Below, piece by piece: positions 1 through 6,184 of a DNA stretch of 8,238 nucleotides. The stretch covers positions 1 to 8,238 of the forward strand of contig JAUWXE010000046.1 in the NCBI GenBank assembly GCA_030616535.1, in the 5' to 3' direction. The number at the start of each line of letters is the position of its first letter. Within the stretch, counting starts at the first letter, position 1. The notes below the pieces were generated by a model. That model was not told where the DNA came from and searched no databases. It saw only the letters and a list, made by a program, of their open reading frames with translations. Both the position numbers and the translations under genes were made by a program. The DNA is from Candidatus Aerophobota bacterium (GTDB taxonomy: Bacteria > Aerophobota > Aerophobia > Aerophobales > AE-B3A).

Positions 1-563
1 ATCGAGCCGACGTAGGATTAGGTAACACTGTGGCTATCATCGGAGCAGGACCAGTCGGCTGTTTTCACTGTGAAATTGCCCGTATTCGTGGCGCTCTAAA
101 GATTGTTATGGTAGATTTATTGAATGACCGGTTAAAACTGGCCGAGCGATTTAGCCCCGATCTTCTGCTCGATAGTAGTCACTCCGGGTATCTTAAGAAG
201 ATAAATGATGAAACGGAAGGTTTGGGGGCAGATGTGGTCATCGTGGCCTGTTCTTCCATCAAGGCCCAGCAGGATGCGCTAGAAATAGCCCAAAATGGAG
301 GCCGGGTCATCTTTTTTGGTGGACTTCCTCCGGGAAAAAGCTCCTCCAGCCTTGATGTCAATTTACTCCATTACAAGAACCTGCAGGTTTTTGGTGCCTA
401 CAGTTTTTCTCCTGAGCATCATCGGCTTTCTTTGAAGTTAATGTCCAGAGGAAAAATACGCGCCAAAAAGTATATCACTCATGTTATTTCCCTGGAGAAT
501 ATCATTGAAGGCATTAAGGCGGTACAGAAGGGGATGGCTTTAAAAGTAGTGGTCAGGATTTAG
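1..563 (+). CDS. Zinc-type alcohol/polyol dehydrogenase (MDR family), 3' part only
   Basis: This is the C-terminal part of a medium-chain dehydrogenase/reductase such as sorbitol, threonine or other polyol dehydrogenases, which oxidise a secondary alcohol with NAD(P)+. The frame is open to the left edge (first full codon at 3-5), and the residues before the GTG at 30, RADVGLGNT, fit the family's usual lead-in to the Rossmann fold, so that GTG is internal. The nucleotide-binding motif GAGPVG is followed by an acidic residue at the end of the second strand (VMVD), which usually favours NAD. The C-terminus (NIIEGIKAVQKG then KVVVRI) is typical and ends at TAG 561-563. The zinc-binding N-terminal domain lies outside the window. 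It is the only plus-strand gene and converges on argD. A link to the sugar genes is possible through substrate type, but it is not in their operon. The family call is firm; the substrate is unknown. Confidence 0.9.
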   Translation, partial: RADVGLGNTVAIIGAGPVGCFHCEIARIRGALKIVMVDLLNDRLKLAERFSPDLLLDSSHSGYLKKINDETEGLGADVVIVACSSIKAQQDALEIAQNGGRVIFFGGLPPGKSSSSLDVNLLHYKNLQVFGAYSFSPEHHRLSLKLMSRGKIRAKKYITHVISLENIIEGIKAVQKGMALKVVVRI

Positions 564-567
564 GCAT

Positions 568-678
568 TCAACTTCTCACCTTTACTCTCCCCATTAATAG
601 AAAACTGGCAAAAATCGTAACAACAGCGATAAGAAAGGCATATTTCATCCCGATTAGGTGCATCAAGGCTATCCCCAT
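568..678 (-). pseudogene. Short hydrophobic frame, possible membrane-protein remnant or small membrane peptide
   Basis: Between argD and the zinc dehydrogenase, the minus strand has a 36-codon frame starting at ATG 676-678 and ending at TGA 568-570. It contains a strongly hydrophobic stretch (KYAFLIAVVTIFASFLLMG) followed by a basic tail (RVKVRS), which is the pattern of one membrane helix with positive residues at its end. The same frame stays open without a start back to about 720, inside the argD 3' end. The composition resembles the last helix of a major facilitator transporter, so it may be a leftover C-terminus, but I see no clear ribosome binding site and no upstream part of such a gene. 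It could also be a genuine small membrane protein or a chance frame. Low confidence. Confidence 0.25.
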
Positions 679-704
679 AATAGGTTGGTAGTTAAAGGTG
701 AGAA
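573..704. repeat. Perfect 12-bp inverted repeat flanking a 108-bp spacer
   Basis: TTCTCACCTTTA at 573-584 is repeated as its exact reverse complement TAAAGGTGAGAA at 693-704. The right arm includes the last codons and stop of argD; the left arm lies just past the zinc dehydrogenase stop. Inside, a near-direct repeat is also seen: CCCCATTAATAG at 589-600 and CCCCATAATAG at 673-683. An argD transcript running through would be able to pair the arms. No U-tract follows either arm, so this is not a classic intrinsic terminator. Confidence 0.5.
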
Positions 705-1879
705 AAAACTCTATCCAGAATCTTCAGTGCCCCATCCATATCCCTTTCCTCAACAATTAAAGGAGGAAGGAAACGAAGGATTTTTTCCACCGTACAGTTA
801 ATCAAAAGGCCTTGCTCACGACACCTCTTGACAATATCTTTACCGGGAAAGTCCAGTTCAAGTCCGATCATCAACCCCTTGCCCTTTATGGCTTTAAGGA
901 AGGAAAATTTTTTCTTTAGCTCCTCCAACTCAGTTCTAAAGTAGTTTCCCCTTTCTCGAGCCTTTTCAACTAGATTTTCATTTTCCACCACTTTCAGAAA
1001 GGCCAGGGCAGCCGAGCAAGCCAGAGGATTACCGCCAAAAGTAGAAGCATGAGTTCCTGGTTCAAACGCAGAGGCAACCTTCTCTTTAGCCAGAGTTGCC
1101 CCTATGGGCATTCCCCCACCCAGAGGTTTAGCCAGAGTCATTACATCCGGCTCAATCGAGTAGTGTTGATAGGCAAACATCTTACCTGTTCTACCCAAGC
1201 CGCATTGGACCTCGTCCAGGATCAGCAAAATCTCCTCTTTATGGCAGAGCTGACGAAGCTCACCCAGAAAATCCTCTGAGGCTACATTTATCCCTCCCTC
1301 ACCCTGAATAGGTTCCAGCATTACCGCACAGGTTTTGGGAGAGATCGCTTTTTTAACTCTTTTTAGATCATTAAAAGGAGCATATTTGAATCCGGGAGGA
1401 AATGGACCAAAACCATTTTGATATTTTGTTTGAGCGGTGGCTTTTAGGGTGGCCAGAGTCCTTCCATGGAAGGAACCTTCCATGGTGATTATCTCGTATC
1501 TTCTTCCATCGAGCTTGCTACCAAACTTTCGAGCCAATTTAATGGCAGCTTCATTAGCTTCAGCCCCAGAATTAGAAAAAAATACCTTATCAGCAAAAGA
1601 CACCTCGCACAGAGCCTCGGCCAATTTAGTCTGAAGGTCAATATGATAAAGATTAGAGCAGTGGAGGAGTCTCTTGAGTTGACTTTCAACAGCTTTAACT
1701 ATTTCTGGATGACAGTGTCCTACAGCATTTACGCCGATACCGGAGATAAAGTCAAGATACTCTTTTCCATCGCTGTCCCACACCCTTACCCCCTTACCCC
1801 TTTCTATTACAATAGGGATACGAGAATAGGTATGCATTACATATTTTTTGTCCAGTTTCACAACTGTTCGATTGTTCAT
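692..1879 (-). CDS. argD: Acetylornithine aminotransferase family (class III, PLP-dependent)
   Basis: A complete 395-residue class III aminotransferase, the usual length for ArgD, which converts N-acetylglutamate semialdehyde and glutamate to N2-acetylornithine and 2-oxoglutarate in arginine synthesis; relatives act on lysine, ornithine or GABA precursors. Visible motifs are the N-terminal HTYSRIPIVIERGKG, phosphate-binding NSGAEANE (103-110), FHGRT (137-141), EPIQGEGG (189-196), LDEVQCGLGRTG with the pyridine-binding Asp222, the Schiff-base lysine K251 in AKPLGGG, GTHASTFGGNP (275-285) and the late RFLPPL. The ATG at 1877-1879 is one base after the rnfC stop, and AGAGG (1890-1894) lies 10 nt upstream within rnfC, so the two are almost certainly co-transcribed and translationally coupled. 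No other arginine gene is visible, so a role outside arginine synthesis cannot be excluded. The family call is very firm; the exact substrate is less so. Confidence 0.9.
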   Translation of the reverse strand: MNNRTVVKLDKKYVMHTYSRIPIVIERGKGVRVWDSDGKEYLDFISGIGVNAVGHCHPEIVKAVESQLKRLLHCSNLYHIDLQTKLAEALCEVSFADKVFFSNSGAEANEAAIKLARKFGSKLDGRRYEIITMEGSFHGRTLATLKATAQTKYQNGFGPFPPGFKYAPFNDLKRVKKAISPKTCAVMLEPIQGEGGINVASEDFLGELRQLCHKEEILLILDEVQCGLGRTGKMFAYQHYSIEPDVMTLAKPLGGGMPIGATLAKEKVASAFEPGTHASTFGGNPLACSAALAFLKVVENENLVEKARERGNYFRTELEELKKKFSFLKAIKGKGLMIGLELDFPGKDIVKRCREQGLLINCTVEKILRFLPPLIVEERDMDGALKILDRVFSHL

Positions 1880-1880
1880 T

Positions 1881-3188
1881 TTAAGTAGGCCTCTTGCTAA
1901 CCTGAAACTTACCCAATTTCATTAGATGTACCAGGGGAATCCTGGATGGACAGACATAGGCACAGCAGCCGCATTCAATGCAATCCATAACCTGATAATC
2001 TTTTAGACTATCCCATCTTTCTGCCTTTACCAGACGAGCAAGGATGGTGGGAAGAAGACCCATAGGGCAGTGATCTATACAGCGGGCACACTTAACACAA
2101 GGCTCTTCTTCTCTGAACACAACTTCCGATTCGGTCAAAACCAGGATTCCCGATGTTCCCTTGACCACGGGAACATCAAGAGTATACTGGGATAACCCCA
2201 TCATGGGACCACCCATGATCACTTTGCTGGCATTCTCTCTCAATCCTCCACATTCTTCAACTACATAGGAAAAAGGAGTTCCCAGAGGAATAAGCAGATT
2301 GGCTGGCTGGCTCACCCCGGAGCCGGTGATGGTAACTACCCTTTCTAAAAGAGGCTTACCCCATTTTATGGCTTCAGCAATAGCTAGAGCTGTGCCCACA
2401 TTATTCACCACCACTCCCACATCAAGAGGCAGTCCACCCAGGGGAACCTCACGATTGAGAATTGCCTTAATGAGCATCTTCTCTCCCCCCTGGGGATACT
2501 TCGTTTTTAAAGGAACCACTTGAATATTTTCATTGTCTTTCAATTTTTCTCTCATTAAGGCTATAGCATCGGGCTTATTATTTTCAATTCCCACATAACC
2601 TCTGGTAGCATGAACTGTCTCTATAATCACCCTTAAGCCATACAAACAATCATCAGGTCTTTCCAGCATAAGACGGTGATCTCCAGTAAGGTAAGGCTCA
2701 CACTCACAACCATTTAAGACTATGGTATCTATGGGTTTATTCTCGGGAGGGCTGAGTTTGACATGGGTAGGAAAAGCAGCTCCTCCTAATCCCACTATTC
2801 CCGCCTCCCGGATAATTTTTCTAATCTCCTCGGCCGCTAAAGATTTTGGATTGCCTTTCCCTTTCTCCCAGACCTTCTTCCCATTGCCATCCCCCTCAAT
2901 GATTATGGCTTCACCCTCACCTCCCACCGGGTGGGGCATTTTCTCAATTGAGCTAACCTTTCCTGATATACTGGCGTGAATGGGACTGGAAATAAAAGAG
3001 TCGGCGTCGGCGATTTTTTGGCCTTCTTCTACCCGGTCCCCTACTTTGACCAGTGGTCTACCGGGAGCACCTGTATGCTGACTCAAGGGAAGGATAACCC
3101 GGGGAGGAGGTGAAATCCTTTTTATCTTTTTGGCTTCACTTAATTCCTTCTTCTCCGCCAAATACAGTCCCTGCCTGAAAGTCTTCAT
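1881..3188 (-). CDS. rnfC: RnfC, NADH/FMN- and iron-sulfur-binding subunit of the Rnf complex
   Basis: A 435-residue RnfC of the short form found in clostridia and Thermotoga, without the long alanine-rich C-terminal tail of enterobacterial RnfC. Rnf complexes couple ferredoxin oxidation by NAD+ to Na+ or H+ export; RnfC is the cytoplasmic NADH-side subunit. The order is an N-terminal RnfC barrel-sandwich region (FRQGLYL, then a biotinyl-like segment around 45-100), the Nqo1-like nucleotide/FMN domain with GLGGAAFPTHVKL (133-145), NGCECEPYLTGDHRLM (159-174) and YPQGGEKMLI (231-240), then two 4Fe-4S motifs: C364, C367, C370, C374 and C403, C406, C409, C413. All eight cysteines are present. AGGAAG (3195-3200) is 6 nt before the ATG. 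The usual partners rnfD, G, E, A and B do not follow; argD does. It may serve an Rnf complex encoded elsewhere, or act alone like RnfC-related electron carriers such as PrdC. Confidence 0.93.
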   Translation of the reverse strand: MKTFRQGLYLAEKKELSEAKKIKRISPPPRVILPLSQHTGAPGRPLVKVGDRVEEGQKIADADSFISSPIHASISGKVSSIEKMPHPVGGEGEAIIIEGDGNGKKVWEKGKGNPKSLAAEEIRKIIREAGIVGLGGAAFPTHVKLSPPENKPIDTIVLNGCECEPYLTGDHRLMLERPDDCLYGLRVIIETVHATRGYVGIENNKPDAIALMREKLKDNENIQVVPLKTKYPQGGEKMLIKAILNREVPLGGLPLDVGVVVNNVGTALAIAEAIKWGKPLLERVVTITGSGVSQPANLLIPLGTPFSYVVEECGGLRENASKVIMGGPMMGLSQYTLDVPVVKGTSGILVLTESEVVFREEEPCVKCARCIDHCPMGLLPTILARLVKAERWDSLKDYQVMDCIECGCCAYVCPSRIPLVHLMKLGKFQVSKRPT

Positions 3189-3286
3189 TCTGAGCTTCCT
3201 GGAAACAGTTTAGCCAATAAGACTATTTAAACATCTTCAGAATTCGGCACTTAACAATAGCTGAGCCACGTACCCAAGTTCATAAA

Positions 3287-3315
3287 TACCTAACATAATT
3301 CCGACTGAGTGTCAA
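3287..3315 (-). promoter_or_regulatory. Candidate sigma-70-type promoter for rnfC-argD
   Basis: On the minus strand an exact TTGACA (3310-3315) is followed after 17 nt by TAGGTA (3287-3292), which is preceded by TG one base upstream, an extended -10 arrangement. The -10 itself matches the consensus poorly. Transcription would begin near 3280, giving a leader of about 90 nt before rnfC. It lies in the only sizeable gap (3189-3369) between the Gfo/Idh gene and rnfC. In the rest of that gap I see only the rnfC ribosome binding site and the short palindrome at its right edge. Confidence 0.35.
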
Positions 3316-3360
3316 GAGAATGTGGGTTTGTAAATAAGATGGGTCATAGAAAATTATGCA

Positions 3361-3376
3361 CCTTTAAAGTTAAAGG
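3361..3376 (-). terminator. Short palindrome at the Gfo/Idh stop codon, weak terminator candidate
   Basis: On the minus strand CCTTTA, loop ACTT, TAAAGG forms a 6-bp stem with a 4-nt loop spanning the stop codon of the Gfo/Idh gene; the seven-base arms are exact inverted copies. It is followed by a modest T-rich stretch (ATAATTTTCT). The stem has few G-C pairs, so termination would be weak. It fits a transcript boundary before the candidate rnfC promoter but could be chance. Confidence 0.25.
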
Positions 3377-4389
3377 GGAAGGTCCACCGGTTGGCTGACT
3401 TGGATTGACTTATTAGCGGCGATGACTGCTTCAAGAGCCTTTTTGCCGTCTTCACCGGTAACCGAGGGTGGTATATTCTTTTTTATGATATCAACAAAAT
3501 GTCTTATCTCCTCTATATAGGCATCTTTAAATCTATCCCTCCAGCTCGGGAAGGCTAAAGTTACCACACCGCTTTTCTCAGTGCAGAATCTAGCTTGCTG
3601 ATCCTCAATATCTCCCATAAATATCACCCCCTTCTCCCCCAATACTTCCATCCTGGCATCATAACCGTACTCCACCGGACAGCCCATATCAATTGTTCCT
3701 ATTTTCCCCTCCCGAAACTCTGCCACCACTATAGCCGTGTCGTAAAAGTCAGGATATCTTTCTTTAATCTCAGGACACTTGTAATTTTTAGCCATCACAT
3801 AGATTCTTTTAAATTCACTTTCGGCAAACCATCTTAAGGCATCAAAATCATGAGATGCTACCTCGGCCAACATCCCGGCACCCTTTTGAGTACTCCAGGC
3901 CCATTCTGGAGGCAGGCCTGGTCCTCGACCGGTTGACTTAATGAGAAGAGGTTTCCCTATAATACCCTCTTCGATTCTTTTCTTTGCTTTCAAAAATCCT
4001 CTATCAAAACGTCTCATGAAGCCAATTTGCAGCTTAATGTGGGCTTTTTTTGCCGCCCGGATCATCTCGTCTGCTTCAGGTAAACTGGTGGCTATGGGCT
4101 TCTCACAGAAGATATGCTTTCCTGAAGTTGCTGCATCCACAGCAATAGAAGCGTGGGTAAAGGTGGGAGTAGTGATGACCACCGCATCAAATTCACCCCA
4201 ATCCAGCGCCCTTTCATGACTATCAAAACACTTACTTACATTAAGCTCCTTGGATAGTTTTTCTGCCACTTCCCTGTTTTTATCGACCACTGCTACCAGG
4301 TTAGCCTCATGAATACTATTCCTCAAATTCGAACCATGAACCCTACCTACTCTTCCTGCTCCCACCAGACATATCTTTACTCTGTCCAA
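3370..4389 (-). CDS. Gfo/Idh/MocA family NAD(P)-dependent sugar/polyol dehydrogenase, inositol 2-dehydrogenase-like
   Basis: A complete 339-residue Gfo/Idh/MocA oxidoreductase; members oxidise a ring or chain hydroxyl of inositols, sugars or sugar acids. The N-terminal Rossmann fold has GAGRVGRVH (10-18) and the acidic D36 at the end of strand two, favouring NAD. EKP (96-98) contains the catalytic lysine K97, and GFMRRFD (123-129) is very like inositol dehydrogenases (IolG). The catalytic histidine is H180 in EVASHDFD; the Asp usually found four residues before it is Glu (E176). The start is TTG 4387-4389: an in-frame TGA (4396-4398) lies just upstream, and AGAGGAG sits 9 nt before the TTG, so no earlier start is possible. 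The gene follows the epimerase after 334 nt that hold a large palindrome, so it may be partly uncoupled from the upstream operon. The family is firm; the substrate (inositol, glucose or another polyol) is not. Confidence 0.92.
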   Translation of the reverse strand: MDRVKICLVGAGRVGRVHGSNLRNSIHEANLVAVVDKNREVAEKLSKELNVSKCFDSHERALDWGEFDAVVITTPTFTHASIAVDAATSGKHIFCEKPIATSLPEADEMIRAAKKAHIKLQIGFMRRFDRGFLKAKKRIEEGIIGKPLLIKSTGRGPGLPPEWAWSTQKGAGMLAEVASHDFDALRWFAESEFKRIYVMAKNYKCPEIKERYPDFYDTAIVVAEFREGKIGTIDMGCPVEYGYDARMEVLGEKGVIFMGDIEDQQARFCTEKSGVVTLAFPSWRDRFKDAYIEEIRHFVDIIKKNIPPSVTGEDGKKALEAVIAANKSIQVSQPVDLPL

Positions 4390-4398
4390 TCTTTTTCA

Positions 4399-4405
4399 CT
4401 CCTCT
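4399..4405 (-). promoter_or_regulatory. Ribosome binding site fixing the TTG start of the Gfo/Idh gene
   Basis: AGAGGAG on the minus strand, 9 nt before TTG 4387-4389. With the in-frame TGA between them, it leaves the TTG as the only possible start. Confidence 0.75.
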
Positions 4406-4516
4406 TATTTTATTAGGCGATACCACAGACATAGACTATTTTACCTCATCAACTATGTTGAGATAAATCGCTCCATATAATGGTACCGAATACACCCTAT
4501 TTTCCAGGGTCAAGAA

Positions 4517-4702
4517 TATCTCGGGACTTTTCCCCTCCGTCGCTGTATATCGACTTCGGATTGCTTCTGCTCGTCTTCTCGTCTCGGGAAAGACGTGAAA
4601 CTCGTCGCTTTGCTCCTCAGACAACACGTCTTTCTTCTTCCTCAACTCGAAGACTCGTTAAGGTGGCTGATATAAGGCTTCTTCGGGGAAAGTCCCTCGA
4701 TC
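4517..4702. repeat. Large imperfect palindromic element (REP/MITE-like) in the epimerase-dehydrogenase gap
   Basis: The 334-nt gap 4390-4723 carries no convincing gene but is strongly structured. The inner arms GAAAGACGTG (4588-4597) and CACGTCTTTC (4625-4634) are exact inverted copies around a 27-nt centre. The outer arms GGGACTTTTCCCC (4523-4535) and GGGGAAAGTCCC (4685-4696) are inverted copies with one indel, and each outer-to-inner half is about 78 nt long, so the whole is one imperfect palindrome of roughly 185 bp. The intervening halves share only patches such as TATATC and GTCTTC. This shape resembles dispersed palindromic repeats or a MITE remnant. In the transcript it would fold into a long hairpin between the epimerase and the Gfo/Idh gene. 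No target duplication is obvious. The limits are approximate. Confidence 0.55.
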
Positions 4703-4723
4703 CGGGTATAAACCTCCTGAATA

Positions 4724-5407
4724 CTAATGCTTCTCTGAAGAATCAAGCCCACAAATCTTCCTGAAAGATCTCGTGGCTTTCTCAAGATCTTTCTCTCCAC
4801 TGAATATACTTGAGGTACCGGCTACCAAGACATTGGCCCCAGCAGAAAGAACCTGGGGGACAGTTTTCTTATTGATATTGCCATCTACTTCAACATCTAT
4901 GTTGAGCTTTTTTTCTTCGATTATCTCTCGTAAGCGTTTGATCTTAGGTACCACCGCCGGAATAAAGGCTTGCCCAGCATATCCAGGCTCAACAGTCATT
5001 AATAAGACCATATCAACCTCGGCCAGCACATATTCAACCGAAGAAAGGGGTGTAGCCGGATTGAGGGCCACAGATGCCTTCATTCCTTTATTTTTGATTA
5101 CATCAATTACCCGATGCAGGGAATGACAAACCTCCACATGGACGGAGACGATGTTACTTCCCACCTCAGCAAATCTATCAATATATTTCTCTGGATTAGT
5201 AATTTGGAGATGGGCATCAAACGGAAGAGAGGTTTTATCTCTTAGAGATTCAAGAATCAGCGGTCCCAGCATCAGATTGGGAACAAAATGGCCATCCATA
5301 ATATCGAAGTGAAAGAGATCTATTCCTCCCCTTTCCAGTTTCTTCATCTCATCCCCAAGCCTGGCAAGATCTGCACACATTAATGATGCGGCAACTTTCA
5401 CTTTCAT
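4724..5407 (-). CDS. Ribulose-phosphate 3-epimerase family protein, AlsE-like (ketose-phosphate C3 epimerase)
   Basis: A complete 227-residue TIM-barrel epimerase that inverts C3 of a phosphorylated ketose. The four metal ligands of the family are present: H33 and D35 in HFDIMDGHFVPN, H66 in DAHLQ, and D175 in EVDGN. Several signatures lean away from housekeeping Rpe towards D-allulose-6-phosphate 3-epimerase (AlsE): SLMCADL (8-14) instead of the Rpe form SILSAD, MTVEPGYAGQAFIP (137-150), EVDGN instead of EVDGG, and AGTSSIF (196-202) instead of AGSAIF. The usual HLM is HLQ (Q68). GGAG lies 7 nt before the ATG at 5405-5407. The 110-nt gap to the upstream isomerase gene shows no clear signal. 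Its neighbours, a sugar kinase and a phosphoglucose isomerase, suit an allulose 6-phosphate to fructose 6-phosphate step, but ribulose/xylulose 5-phosphate epimerisation remains possible. The family is certain; the subfamily is moderately supported. Confidence 0.9.
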   Translation of the reverse strand: MKVKVAASLMCADLARLGDEMKKLERGGIDLFHFDIMDGHFVPNLMLGPLILESLRDKTSLPFDAHLQITNPEKYIDRFAEVGSNIVSVHVEVCHSLHRVIDVIKNKGMKASVALNPATPLSSVEYVLAEVDMVLLMTVEPGYAGQAFIPAVVPKIKRLREIIEEKKLNIDVEVDGNINKKTVPQVLSAGANVLVAGTSSIFSGEKDLEKATRSFRKICGLDSSEKH

Positions 5408-5517
5408 TATCTTTCTCCAGCTAAAGTTAATCCTGGTTAAATTCTTCTACTTCTTTACGAGTAGGAAGTGAGGTTTGTGCTCCTGGCTTGGTCAATTTTA
5501 GGAGGATGGGATACCAT

Positions 5518-6105
5518 TTATTCTGGCTCAGCTACGTACTTTGGATTTCTCTTAAGCTGCGGACTTCCTCCCTCTTCCACTAAAATTTTAGCGAAACCCC
5601 TATCTTCCACCGCTCTATAATTGTGCCCGGCATCTCCTGGAAATACGGCAAGGAAGATAAACTCCTTGTCTCCGGTATTCATCGTTCTATGCCCCCAATA
5701 AGGAGAAACATACGCTATAGTACCCGATTTCATTTGAAGGAATGAAACTTGTCCATCTCTAGCTTGCATCAGTAAATGCCCCTCTCCTTGAAGACAAAAA
5801 TATATCTCGGCGGTATCTTCCTTAAGATGAAAGTGTCCTTTGGTCATAAAATATTCGTTTCCTACTTTTCCGGGATAGATAATGGTCGTGCAGTAGATCA
5901 ATTGTCCGGCCTCCTGGGCAACGTCTACTTCATATACCTTATAGATCAACTTATCTCCCTGATTAAGGAGTCTACTATAGGCCTGAGCGTCAAGATACAT
6001 CCCCTTCATATCACTCAATCTCCTCTCAATTACATGCCTGCAGGGATTGAGCTGACCGCTTTTCATATTCACCAGGGTTTTAAAAGGTCTCATTAGTTCT
6101 CTCAT
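5518..6105 (-). CDS. Cupin-type glucose-6-phosphate isomerase
   Basis: This enzyme interconverts fructose 6-phosphate and glucose 6-phosphate and belongs to the metal-dependent cupin family first known from Pyrococcus and Thermococcus, unrelated to the common Pgi fold. From the start used here it has 195 residues, close to the roughly 190 of the archaeal enzyme. The cupin core is clear: GHFHLKEDTAEIY with metal ligands H91, H93 and E100, then PYWGHRTMNTGD with the fourth ligand H139, followed by FLAVFPGDAGHNY and GFAKILVEEGG. RRLSDMKG near the N-terminus also matches. An ATG ten codons upstream (6133-6135) is in frame, but AGGTGGAG sits just before the ATG at 6103-6105 and nothing comparable precedes the earlier one. 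It lies 79 nt after the AOR stop and 110 nt before the epimerase, in the same direction, so an operon is likely. The assignment is strong. Confidence 0.93.
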   Translation of the reverse strand: MRELMRPFKTLVNMKSGQLNPCRHVIERRLSDMKGMYLDAQAYSRLLNQGDKLIYKVYEVDVAQEAGQLIYCTTIIYPGKVGNEYFMTKGHFHLKEDTAEIYFCLQGEGHLLMQARDGQVSFLQMKSGTIAYVSPYWGHRTMNTGDKEFIFLAVFPGDAGHNYRAVEDRGFAKILVEEGGSPQLKRNPKYVAEPE

Positions 6106-6109
6106 CAGT

Positions 6110-6118
6110 CTCCACCTT
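6110..6118 (-). promoter_or_regulatory. Ribosome binding site choosing the isomerase start
   Basis: AAGGTGGAG on the minus strand ends 4 nt before ATG 6103-6105. The longer alternative start at 6133-6135 has only AGG one base away, so the shorter protein is preferred. Confidence 0.6.
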
Positions 6119-6123
6119 GTCAA

Positions 6124-6143
6124 CTCCAGCACCATACCTGGAG
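6124..6143 (-). other. Small hairpin between AOR and isomerase genes
   Basis: CTCCAG (6124-6129) and CTGGAG (6138-6143) are exact inverted copies with an 8-nt loop. In the minus-strand transcript the loop holds the alternative isomerase ATG (6133-6135), which would be poorly accessible, while the ribosome binding site just downstream stays outside the stem. On the plus strand it is followed by ATTATTTTTAATTT, which would look like a terminator for plus-strand transcripts. Confidence 0.3.
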
Positions 6144-6184
6144 ATTATTTTTAATTTATCTTGCGAATCTTATCAAAATATTTA

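Noticed and set aside
30..32. GTG as the true start of the zinc dehydrogenase
   Set aside because: The frame is open to the window edge, the upstream residues fit the family, and a start here would remove the whole catalytic zinc domain.
1466..1888. 140-codon plus-strand frame opposite argD
   Set aside because: It is a shadow of the well-supported argD coding sequence and has no family features.
4438..4461. TAAAAT -10-like site (4438-4443) and palindrome TCAACTATGTTGA (4449-4461) upstream of the Gfo/Idh gene
   Set aside because: There is no matching -35 at proper spacing, and 5-bp arms around 3 nt are too short to call an operator without other copies.
4436..4645. 69-codon minus-strand frame in the epimerase-dehydrogenase gap
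   Set aside because: It runs through the large palindrome, is rich in charged low-complexity residues, matches no family I know and has no convincing ribosome binding site.
4480..4764. 94-codon plus-strand frame across the same gap
   Set aside because: It is opposite to all nearby genes, serine/arginine-rich, runs into the antisense of the epimerase end and reflects the palindrome.
5408..5517. Short minus-strand frame ending in KEVEEFNQD, read from a TTG between isomerase and epimerase
   Set aside because: It has about 22 codons, no ribosome binding site (the upstream sequence is CCTCCT) and no recognisable family. It looks coding-like only in its last residues.
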